DNA of 64,000 nt from Mauremys mutica (lineage: Eukaryota; Chordata; Testudines; Geoemydidae). The stretch is taken from assembly GCF_020497125.1 (NCBI RefSeq), contig NC_059082.1, forward strand, positions 20,821,965-20,885,964, read 5' to 3'. Both the position numbers and the translations under genes were made by a program. Below the pieces are notes generated by a model. It was not told where the DNA came from, made no database searches, and was given only the letters and a program-made list of their open reading frames with translations. Within the stretch, counting starts at the first letter, position 1. Every line of letters begins with the position of its first letter. Of the stretch, positions 34,072-42,241 are shown piece by piece.

Positions 34072-34174
34072 TCTCAGATTTTCCAAGCCACCAAAGGGAT
34101 TTGGATACTCAACTCCCATTAATTTTAATAGGAAGTTGGCATCCAAATCCCTTTTGCAGCTTTGAAAATCTCAG
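34072..34174. mobile_element. Well-preserved fold-back repeat (about 50-bp arms)
   Basis: The left arm (TCTCAGATTTTCCAAGCCAC, then AAAGGGATTTGGAT, then CAACTCCCATTAA) pairs with the right arm (TTAATAGGAAGTTGGCATCC, then AAATCCCTTTTGCAGC, then TTTGAAAATCTCAG) over almost its whole length. It is the clearest stem of the GATTTTC fold-back group in the window. Confidence 0.75.
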
Positions 34175-34289
34175 TCATAAAGTTCTTTTCAATTCACATC
34201 TTTTATTTAAAGATTAAAGATAACTGACAGTCTTTGAAGAACCAGAAAATCTACAGACTCAACATTTATTAGCATGTCAGTCATAGTAC

Positions 34290-34480
34290 TGGTGATTATT
34301 ATTATCATCCTCATCATTCATTATTTGTTTTTGATAATGCCCACAGTGTGATGGGTGCTTTCTGAACACTAAAGAAGGCATGGTCTCCATCCTCAAAAGT
34401 TCACACCCGAAAAGGACAAAATAAAGTAACAGACAGATGGAGAGAAAGGGAAAAGAGACAACAGACAAGGACAGCAGACA
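34290..34480 (-). repeat. MIR/L2-type 3' region (reverse orientation)
   Basis: ATTATTATTATCATCC, TTATTTGTTTTTGATAATGC, GATGGGTGCTTTCTGAACAC and CATGGTCTCCATCCTCAAAA follow the order of the reverse-complemented MIR/L2 tail. A purine-rich GACAGATGGAGAGAAAGGG stretch follows, as expected. Confidence 0.6.
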
Positions 34481-35018
34481 AGTGGTGGAATGGTTATGGC
34501 CATGTCTCAATAACAAAGGCTTAATGACATTTTACATAACTATATAGCTACACACACATAAACACACAAATGTACAGGCAACCCCAGATACAACCATTGT
34601 GTTATATTTACTTTCAGATGTACTTTTCAGGTGAAATGGGCTTTTGGGAAGGATTTGATTAGCTTGGATCACCACCTCCCATGGAAATACCCACTGGAGC
34701 AGGTCTGTGTATGTCATGGCAGTTCTCTCACCCCCATGCTCTGCACAAACCTGTCAAGGCTCCCCCCCATACACTGCTCTCTCTGTAATCCCTTCCAAAG
34801 AGAGGTGGGTTCCCTTATGCAGACGGAACCATACGAGTTAGTATAGTCACAGGATGTATTAACTTTCTCCTGTCTTTTTGTAGGAGTCTTGGGGTGGGGG
34901 CACATATAGGGACAGTGTTGTGGACTTGGTTAATCCCCCCCCCCCATGTGGGAAGTGCCGAGGCACACAGAGGATGCCCTCCAAGCCTTTAATATACAAT
35001 GTGCATGCATGTATCCTA
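34481..35018. other. Unassigned sequence
   Basis: No element named. It includes a C10-type run near 34937-34945; short frames only. Confidence 0.4.
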
Positions 35019-35297
35019 GGGCTAGTCTACACTGGGAACCTACATTGGCATAGCTACATCTCTCAGGGGTGTGAAAAATCCATGCCCCTAAGAGATGTAG
35101 CTATGCCAATCTAAATCCCAGTATAGACAGTGCTAGACTGAGGAAAGAATTCTTCTGTTGACCTAGCTACAGCCTCCTGGGGAGGTGGATTACCTCCACG
35201 ATGGGAGAACCTTCCTGTCAGCATAAACAGTGTCTACAAGTGAGGCGCTAAAGTGGTGCAGCTGCAGTGCTGCAGCTGTGCTGCTGTAGTGGTTTAA
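35019..35297. mobile_element. Harbinger-like palindromic element, right end missing
   Basis: It starts GGGCTAGTCTACACTGGGAA and holds two inner hairpins, around TAGCTACATCTCTCAGGGGT and GACCTAGCTACAGCC. It is collinear with the complete relative at 50990-51304 (shared CTGTTGACCTAGCTA, GGGGAGGTGGATTA and GGAGAACC words). The copy stops at GTGGTTTAAGTG, where the next element begins, and lacks the GTAGAC terminus. Confidence 0.6.
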
Positions 35298-36245
35298 GTG
35301 TTATTCCTGAGGGAATTCTGCACCACTGGATATGCACAGAATTTATGTCCCCCGCAGATTTCTTTGTTTCCCCGCAAAAAAAAAAGACTTTCTGATGGGG
35401 AAGCAAAGGGAAACCACAAAAGCGGTCATGCGACCCTCCCCAGCAGTATGTTTTGGGTGCCCAGGGCAATCAGCAGAGAGGTAAATCACTGTGGGGTGGG
35501 GGCAGGAGGGAGGAAAACACAGCTGGTGGCTCCTACTCTGTGCTGGGCTCAGCTGCTAGTCCTGGCTAGGCTGGGGAGGATGGAGCTTCCTCTTTCCTTG
35601 CATGGCATCCGGGGCTGGGTCAGACCCCCAGATTTCTCCCCGGCTGTCGGAAGCTCTGAAACCCCACCCCCAACCTCATGCTTACTGCACCCATCGCTCC
35701 TCAGCTGAAGTGGGAGGGATCACTTTACAGGAAGCTGCTCCCCCAACTGTCCAACCCCTGTATATCCAGACCCCCTCATAATCAGACCCTCCCATTGAGC
35801 TTCACCCCCTCCACACACCGAGACCCCCCCTGACAAGCCCTACTCCCCTTTGCACCTGGACCACCCCAACAAGCCACCCACACTCAGCTCCCCCCCAATG
35901 AGCCCCAACCAGCTGCACCTGGATACCAACCCCACTGAGCCCCATTCCCCCAGCATATGGACCCCCCACTGAGTCTCCCACACCCATACCACCCTGCTGA
36001 GCTCTATTCCCCCCCTACACTCAGACCCTCCCGCTAAGCCCCAACCACTTTCACCTGGATCCCTCCCCCCCGCATTGTCTCATTACCATTGCACCCAGAA
36101 CCCCCACCCCCAACAAGCCCCTGTGCATCCAGACCCCCTCCGCCACGTGGAGCCCCCACTGAGCCCCCCACATCCAGATTGTCCCACACAGAATCCTCTC
36201 AACCCATACCTGGATTCCACCCACACTAAGTCCCTCTACACTGGT
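35298..36245 (+). repeat. GC-rich interspersed element with C-rich tandem tail
   Basis: TTATTCCTGAGGGAATTCTG, AGAATTTATGTCCCCCGCAG and CAGTATGTTTTGGGTGCCCA are words I recognise from a repeated turtle element. From about 35745 the sequence is an irregular tandem of CCCCCACTGAGCCCC-type blocks. The ends are uncertain, and neither a target duplication nor terminal repeats were found. The 136-codon plus frame at 35298-35708 lies in this repeat and is not taken as a gene. Confidence 0.5.
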
Positions 36246-36261
36246 GGTTCATAATCATCCT

Positions 36262-36430
36262 GTAAACAACCAGTATTCCCAGGTCTCTTTCCCGCTGTGT
36301 CATTTCCAACTTATAAATCCCTAGCTAATACCAAAAATTCTTCTTGTTAGTCCCTAAGTGCATGACCTTGCATTTTGCGCTACTAAATTTCACCCCATTT
36401 GTATTACTCCAGTTGCTTAAGCTAGCCACT
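36262..36430 (-). mobile_element. CR1 internal fragment
   Basis: CCCAGGTCTCTTTCCCGCTG, then CTAAGTGCATGACCTTGCAT, then TTTGCGCTACTAAATTTCAC corresponds to antisense CR1 between the reverse transcriptase core and the C-terminal part. No 3' end is present, so it is a broken old copy. Confidence 0.6.
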
Positions 36431-36735
36431 TATCAAAAGAAACCACAGTTCAGTGGCAACTGTATGGAAGGAGGTCAACCTTAAGAGAAATTAGAAGGGA
36501 AAATACATAGATTTAAAAAAAAAACCCTGTTGAAACTAATAATTTTTGCCAAAAGTAAAAACTTTCACCTCACTTGAACTTTGTGCATTTTCAAGGTTTT
36601 CTTACTAAAAATCCTGTGGGTTTTATCTGTAATATAAATTGAAGCTGAATACTATATGGTAACTCTGTACTAGAAGTAAAGTAGACAATCTTTACATATA
36701 ATGGGCCAAATTCTTCTCTGAGCCATTTCAGTGTA

Positions 36736-37330
36736 CAGTAACTCCTCACGTAACGTTGTAGTTATGTTCCTGAAAAATGCGACTTTAAGGGAAACAGTGT
36801 TAAGGGAATCCAATTTCTCCATAAGAATGGATGTAAATGTGTGTGTGTGGTGGAGGTTAGGTTCCACGGAAATTGTTTTTGCCATACAGTACTGTACTAT
36901 AGTTGGGAGGTGCCCCTGCCTTACCCCACACAGGCACAGCCCACTGGCACTGGAGACAAGTAAGGCAGGTAAGGAGGCTGAAGGTGGTGTAAAGTAGGAG
37001 AAGCAGATTGCACAGCAGCAGCTTCCCCTACTCTGCAAACACCCGGGGTGGGGGGGGCTCAACCCTCGGCCTGCCCACTTCCCCCTTTCCCCAAGCTCCC
37101 ACCCGTAACCTGCCTCTTCTTCCCCTCTCCCCTCTTCCCCCTTTACTCCGCACACCGCGTCCTCGCTCCTCCCCCCTTCCTCCCTCCCGCAGCAATCAAC
37201 TGGTTTGCGGCATTCAGGAGGCAGGGGAGGGAGGGGGAGCCTGCGCGCCGAGTCCTTGCTCCTTCCCCTCCCTCCTGAATGCCATAAGCCAGCTGATAGC
37301 TGTGGGCAGGAGGCAGCATGCATGGGTTTA
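36736..37330 (+). mobile_element. Tigger/pogo-like DNA element, left end plus GC-rich body
   Basis: It starts CAGTAACTCCTCACGTAACG right after TA (36734-36735). GTTATGTTCCTGAAAAATGC and GGGAATCCAATTTCTCCATA follow, words I recognise from Tigger-like elements of reptiles. The CT-rich body holds an inverted repeat around GCGGCATTCAGGAGGCAGGG (near 37207) and CCCTCCTGAATGCCATAAGC (near 37266). The right end was not identified. The longest frame of the window (36670-37506, minus, 278 codons) lies across this GC-rich body and shows no transposase. Confidence 0.5.
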
Positions 37331-37749
37331 CCTCCAATACCCCCACTTCCACCACCCCTACAGTCCATCTGAGAAGCTGTATGCAGAGGGCTGCAAATGC
37401 AATGGGTGTGTTCTGCAAACTGGAAATGCACCACTTCCATTGCTTCTGACTCAAAATGTCCGATTAAGTGGTCATAGCATGCAAATGCCACATGAGTTTT
37501 TTTCAACCCTGTTCAAAAATGGATAGGGAATGAGTGCAAAAAAGTTGCACAAATTTTATATTATATACAAGTCGGCTATCATGACAAATGAAATTTTCAC
37601 TAAAACAGGTTAGGTGTTATAACAAACACACCTTCATAACAACAGTGCCAGCCTTCACTTATTTTTGCTGCTAAAATACCTTATTGTTTGGATTAAAGGG
37701 AGGATATTTATAAGGTGAAAGAGACTGCAATATTTTACCTCCAAATTCA
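37331..37749. other. Unassigned sequence
   Basis: No repeat or gene was recognised; this is possibly the decayed right part of the preceding element. Confidence 0.35.
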
Positions 37750-37914
37750 TGCGGCAATGTCCAGACTCATATATAGTAATTTTCAGAAATCATGCAAATA
37801 TTTCGCCAAGCTTTTAGATAGATGTGTATTTTTCTATCTTCCCACTAATATCATTTGCATTACAAACAGGGCTTTAAATAAAGTATTCAAAAATGAATAC
37901 GAGGAAAGAAGTCA
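37750..37914 (+). repeat. Inverted repeat, left arm (165 bp)
   Basis: From TGCGGCAATGTCCAGACTCA to GAGGAAAGAAGTCA, the sequence is the reverse complement of 39083-39247 with three mismatches and no indels (162 of 165). It is AT-rich and is not a repeat family I recognise. The flanks outside do not pair. Confidence 0.97.
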
Positions 37915-38128
37915 TAATAAGTCATTCCATTAGTGTAGTCACCAGTAAGGAATTCCACTAGTCTACTTTCTATTTGCTTGTTTCAAAGAAATATGACACA
38001 TAATCATATGTTAGTCACATTTAGTGTGCTGTTGATGATAACAACTGAGTATTGAAGGGAGTTTCAGGGGAGGGATCTCTGGGATCAGATCCCCTATTTA
38101 TTCGCTATGCCATCATCAAAAAGCCTTC
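37915..38128. other. Short unassigned spacer
   Basis: About 210 bases between the left arm and the palindromic MITE, with nothing recognised. Confidence 0.4.
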
Positions 38129-38289
38129 AGGCCTAATTCTCCAGTGCCCTGCACCTTATGTAGGATTTTACATTAAAGAGGGTGTAAATACTACTAAATC
38201 AGAATGGTAGCATTGTACACCCACTTTGCATTTCCTTTACTCTGCTGTAAATGATTACACCAGGTGCAGGGTAGCAGAGAATCAGGCCT
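38129..38289. mobile_element. Long palindromic MITE, copy 1
   Basis: The ends AGGCCTAATTCTCCAGTGCC and GCAGAGAATCAGGCCT pair, and the inner arms pair too: CCCTGCACCT with AGGTGCAGGG, and GTGTAAATACTAC with GGTAGCATTGTACACC around AAATCAGAAT. The same layout and words occur at 51338-51495. No coding capacity. A TTC trinucleotide stands on both sides. Confidence 0.75.
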
Positions 38290-38315
38290 TTCATGTCCAG
38301 CTGGCACTTCCCATT

Positions 38316-39056
38316 GAATCATAGAATCATAGAATCTCAGGGTTGGAAGGGACCTCAGGAGGTCATCTAGTCCAACCCCCTGCTCAAAGCAGGACCAAAC
38401 CCAACTAAATCAGCCCAGCCAGGGCTTTGTCAAGCCTGACCTTAAAAACCTCTAAGGAAGGAGATTCCACTACCTCCCTAGGTAACCCATTCCAGTTCTT
38501 CACCACCCTACTAGTGAAAAAGTTTTTCCTAATGTCCAACCTAAACCTCCCCCTCTGCAACTTGAGACCATTACTCCTTGTTCTGTCATCTTCTACCACT
38601 GAGAACAGTCTAGATCCATCCTCTTTGGAACCCCCTTTCAGGTAGTTGAAAGCAGCTATCAAATCCCCCCTCATTCTTCTCTTCTGCAGACTAAACAATC
38701 CCAGTTCCCTCAGCCTCTCCTCATAAGTCATGTGTTCCAGCCCCCTAATCATTTTTGTTGCCCTCCGCTGGACTCTCTCCAATTTATCCACATCCTTCTT
38801 GTAGTGTGGGGCCCAAAACTGGACACAGTACTCCAAATGAGGCCTCACCAGTGCTGAGTAGAGGGGAATGATCACATCCCTCGATCTGCTGGAAATGCCC
38901 CTACTTATACAACCCAAAATGCCATTAGCCTTCTTGGCAACAAGGGCACACTGTTGACTCATATTCAGCTTTTCGTCCACCGTAACCCCTAGGTCCTTTT
39001 CTGCAGAACTGCTGCCCAGCCATTCGGTCCCTAGTCTGTAGGGACTCAATTGGCTG
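38316..39056 (-). mobile_element. CR1 LINE, 3' part (ATTCTATG-tail subfamily), young
   Basis: The 3' terminus is at 38316 (GAATCATAGAATCATAGAAT). The 3' untranslated region, including GACCTCAGGAGGTCATCTAG, follows on the minus strand from an open ORF2 tail. The 5' truncation is near 39056. The copy is less diverged than the related pieces at 30785 and 50278. It sits inside the 165-bp inverted repeat, with its 5' end only about 26 bases from the right arm. Confidence 0.93.
38405..39049 (-). pseudogene. CR1 ORF2 C-terminal fragment, 214 residues
   Basis: Open from near the 5' truncation to the natural stop. Blocks in order: [18 protein letters not shown] (about residue 18), [11 protein letters not shown] (about 39), [20 protein letters not shown] (about 65), [20 protein letters not shown] (about 93), [20 protein letters not shown] (about 117) and [20 protein letters not shown] (about 187). 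It lacks endonuclease and reverse transcriptase catalytic motifs and is non-functional by truncation. The Met start is incidental. Confidence 0.92.
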
Positions 39057-39082
39057 AAACTCCCTCCAGACTTGTGAGCTCC

Positions 39083-39247
39083 TGACTTCTTTCCTCTTAT
39101 TCATTTTTGAATACCTTATTTAAAGCCCTGTTGGTAATGCAAATGATATTAGTGGGAAGATAGAAAAATACACATCTATCTAAAAGCTTGGCGAAATATT
39201 TGCATGATTTCTGAAAATTACTATATATGAGTCTGGACATTGCCGCA
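39083..39247 (-). repeat. Inverted repeat, right arm (165 bp)
   Basis: Reverse complement of 37750-37914 with three substitutions. It begins about 26 bases beyond the truncated 5' end of the CR1 insertion. Confidence 0.97.
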
Positions 39248-39661
39248 GTCTGGTTCTATGAATATAATTGTTCAGCTACCAAAACTGACTGATCACTATT
39301 ATGGCTTGAAAAAGCAATGATATATTTTATGCTATAATCAGTCTTGAAGCATTCCAGAAATATACAATAACGAAACAGAGAAAGAACAAATTATCTTCCA
39401 AAGAATGCAAGAAACATTTAAAAATGAAAATAATTTTACTAAGCAACCATAATTTTGAAGTAGATAAACGGGAAAAGAGCAACCTAGTGTATATATTACC
39501 AGCATTTTAATTATGTATTTAATGTTGGACTTCTTCAGCTGTTTCCTTTTGAAGAATATCCTTACTCAATTATATAAAACAACAATGAATGAAGGAGCAA
39601 TGTGAATCTGAGTGCTTTGTAAAAGTTTTGAACATCTGCAGATCAGTTAGGAATTACGTAA
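39248..39661. other. Unassigned AT-rich sequence
   Basis: Nothing was recognised. Confidence 0.4.
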
Positions 39662-39768
39662 GGAGCTGATTCTGTGAGGTGCTGAGAACTTCTTCAAAAT
39701 GCTTGGTGCCTTCAACTCCCATTCACCTCAATGGGAGCTGAGACAGCTCACCACCTCCCCAGATCAAT
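39662..39768. mobile_element. Short palindromic repeat
   Basis: AGCTGATTCTGTGAGGTGCT on the left is answered by CTCACCACCTCCCCAGATCA on the right. The centre is the self-pairing CAACTCCCATTCACCTCAAT then GGGAGCTG. Same group as the fragment at 59548. Confidence 0.6.
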
Positions 39769-40344
39769 CTCTTACTCACTTGGAGTCTGATTTTCAGAAA
39801 TAATGAATGCCAGCCGTTCCAGCTACAGTGAAGGGGTGCTGCAGGTGACCAGCTCCTATAAAAATTAGGCTCTCACTATGAGATATCAATACATCTACAT
39901 TGGTATTATAAATGGTGCAGGTAATGTTGTCTATAGTTAAAGTTGCCCAACACTTTCCATTATAAGATCTTGTTTTCAGTTGCTTATAATTTTCACAAAA
40001 TTAAACCATTTTCTATCCCAGGTGTCTGCCTAAGGCTGAACTATTTTGGAAAGTTTCAGCTAAAATAATTCAGTTTAATCTCAGAATGGAATTAGGGAGA
40101 AGTACATTTTTTTTTAAGATGGGGAAAAAACATTCTTACAGCTACTTTGTTGAGAAGCCTAGCAGCTCCACGCTTTGAAGCAGGGTCTTAAGTTTGCAGT
40201 GGAAATTGCCCTGGTATTAAGGATGTGCCTTTTGCTGTCCTTGTGAAAAATCTACCCAAATTTGGACACGTCATAAGCCTCTGAAAAATCTCAGTTGACA
40301 CATCTCAGTGGAGACTTAGACTTAGAGTTTGGTAGCTAAATTCT
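39769..40344. other. Unassigned sequence
   Basis: No repeat or gene was recognised. Confidence 0.4.
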
Positions 40345-40568
40345 CAGAAGAATCTGGCTGCACCGTGTTCTCAGTGGTACCTGATGACAGAACAAGGAGT
40401 AATGGTCTCAAGTTGCAGTGGGGGAGGTTTAGGTTGGATATTAAGAAAAACTTTTTCACTCAGAGAGTGGTGAAGCACTGGAATGGGTTACCTAGGGAGG
40501 TGGTGGAATCTCCTTCCTTAGAGGTTTTTAAGGTCAGGCTTGACAAAGCCCTGACTGGGATCATTTAG
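40329..40568 (+). pseudogene. CR1 ORF2 C-terminal fragment
   Basis: The frame ends with [20 protein letters not shown] then [20 protein letters not shown], nearly the same as the peptide at 38405-39049. The first residues, before about 40359, come from flanking DNA and are not CR1. No catalytic part is present. Confidence 0.88.
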
Positions 40569-40661
40569 TTGTGAATTGGTCCTGCTTTGAGCAGGGGGTT
40601 GGACTAGATGACCTCCTGAGGTCCCTTCCAACCCTGATATTCTATGATTCTATGATTCTAA
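40345..40661 (+). mobile_element. CR1 LINE, extreme 3' end (ATTCTATG-tail subfamily)
   Basis: About the last 75 codons of ORF2 and the complete 3' untranslated region, ending ATTCTATGATTCTATGATTC at 40640-40660. It is the same subfamily as the 38-kb copy but in the opposite orientation. Confidence 0.92.
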
Positions 40662-41543
40662 CATCCCTGGGATGGAGAGGGATCTTCCCTGAAAGTGATT
40701 CTCACATCTGCCTGGGAATGCTATGGAACTGGAACTGAGACCAGGGAGACAGTCTCCCCTGTAAATTCAATGCTCCCCAGGCAGAAGATAGGGGAAAACT
40801 GGAACAAGTGGAAGGGCAGAAGCAGGGCACATGGGCAGGAGCTGGGAGAGGCCTGAAAGGGGCAGTGGGCAGCTGTCCAGCTCCTTATACAAGTGGCAGG
40901 TCTTTGACGCAGCACCAGAGTGATAGTTTGCCTCCCTTGCCTTCTGGTATGCTTCCCACAGCTCCTTTATCTTTGCATGGCACTGCTGTCCATCCTGTTT
41001 GTAGCTCTTATCCAACAAGCCACAAGAAGTCTGCCCATAGGTATCTAAGTTCCTACAGCTGGAGCAGAGCTGGGACTGTACAACCTCCTCTCCACTCAGT
41101 GCCAGCAGATTCAACAACTCAGCGTTTGCTGCATGGAGCCGCCATGGTCAGCTGGAAAGATGCGATGTGAGCTGTCCACACCAAGCAAAGAGGAAGTGAT
41201 ATTTCAAAAATCCCCATGCCTTTAAAGGGTGAGGAGCAGATGCCTGTGTACCTTGGTGCAGGACAGTGGAGTTTGAACTGCTGAACAGAGCAGTCAGGAT
41301 GGGCATTGTGAAACACCTCCTGGAGGCAATTTACAGTGACATAACCAAGCATGGGGTCTACCCTGACACTTTGTCAATATAACTTTGCCGCAAAAAGCTC
41401 TACACCTCTCATCGAGGTGGTTTTATTTTGTCAGCAAAGCAGGAGACTTTTGTCGGCAGAAGCATTGTAGTGTATACACCTCCACTGTTTTGTCGACGGA
41501 ACTTGACTTTTGTTGACAAAATCGTGTAGTGTAGACAGGGCCT
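40662..41543 (-). mobile_element. DNA transposon (probably PIF/Harbinger) with Myb/SANT-like ORF remnant
   Basis: Read on the minus strand the element starts GGCCCTGTCTACACTACACG at 41542, the CTACAC-type terminus shared with 50990-51304. It continues through hairpins rich in TTTTGTCGACAAAA-type words, then reaches a coding remnant whose original start is likely ATGGCGGCTCC at 41144. Assignment to PIF/Harbinger rests on the accessory Myb/SANT-type ORF and on the TTA target duplication of the shorter relative. The other terminus was not found; a CR1 3' end abuts at 40661. Confidence 0.6.
40767..41117 (-). pseudogene. Myb/SANT-like DNA-binding domain fragment, transposon-derived
   Basis: The 116-residue frame holds a trihelix/Myb-SANT-like core: GEEVVQSQLCSSCRNLDTYG (about residue 9), CGLLDKSYKQDGQQCHAKIK (about 32), ELWEAYQKAREANYHSGAAS (about 52) and KTCHLYKEL (about 72). 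Such domains are widespread in turtle transposons and are often annotated as Myb/SANT-like or ZSCAN29-like proteins. In Harbinger elements the second ORF binds the transposon ends. The likely ancestral start (41144) is followed by a stop after eight codons, so the N-terminal part of the domain, including its first helix, has been lost by deletion and frameshift. After about residue 82 the sequence drifts into low complexity. Pseudogene. Confidence 0.75.
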
Positions 41544-41744
41544 ATGGGCACATTTAGTATTTCTCTGGTAATCACCTTATGTCCAGTTGCTATATGTGGC
41601 TATCATGTTGGTGCAGTCTGCGACTCAATCCTGGACAGAGAGTGGGAGGAGTTTGATAAGCACAAACTTAATTCAGCCATCTCAGAGTGGGGTGCTTCCT
41701 CCTGATGGGTAGAGGAAACCTTCACAGCTGCAGACCAGTAACAT

Positions 41745-42241
41745 TGCAAAGTGCAGAAGAGAACCACAAAAAATTCGAGAGCTGGAGAAAATGCCTTACA
41801 GTGACAGACTCAAAAATGTAAAGAACTCAATATTTAATTTATCAAAAAGAAGACAGAGAGGTGACTTGATTACAGTGTGCATGTATCTTCATGTGGAGAA
41901 AATACCAGGTACTAAAGGGTTTTTTAATTTAACAGAGGAAGACATAACCAAAACTGATGGCTGGAAGCTGAAACCAGACACATTCAAATTAGAAATCAGA
42001 CACACACTTTTAACAGTGTAAGTGACTGACCATTGTAACAAAACTATCAAGGGAAGTGGTGTATTGTTCATCTCTTGATGTCCTCAAATCAAGACTGGAT
42101 GCCTTTCTGGAAGATATGCTTTAGTTATTAAACACAAGTTATAGGGCTCAATACTGGGTGAAATTTAATGGCCTGTGATATAAAAGAGGTCAGCCTAGAT
42201 GATCAACAAGTCCCATCTGACCTTAATACCTAGGAATCTAT
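41745..42241 (+). mobile_element. CR1 LINE, 3' part, old subfamily
   Basis: Decayed ORF2 tail. The block at 41791-42021 keeps YSDRLKN, LSKRRQRGDLITVCMYLHVE and GWKLKPDTFKLEIRHT. CATCTCTTGATGTCCTCAAA and GAGGTCAGCCTAGATGATCA follow. It ends near ACCTAGGAATCTATCA. Same old subfamily as the minus copy at 47186-48060. Confidence 0.85.

Noticed and set aside
36670..37506. 278-codon minus-strand open frame, the longest in the window
   Set aside because: It spans a GC/CT-rich transposon body with internal inverted repeats. Composition is Cys/Gly/Ser-rich with no domain signature, and an antisense frame of 172 codons overlaps it.
37750..39247. Inverted repeat interpreted as the two termini of one large DNA transposon
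   Set aside because: The arms have no transposon-like ends or target duplication, and the segment between them is made of independent elements (a MITE and a CR1) plus plain sequence.
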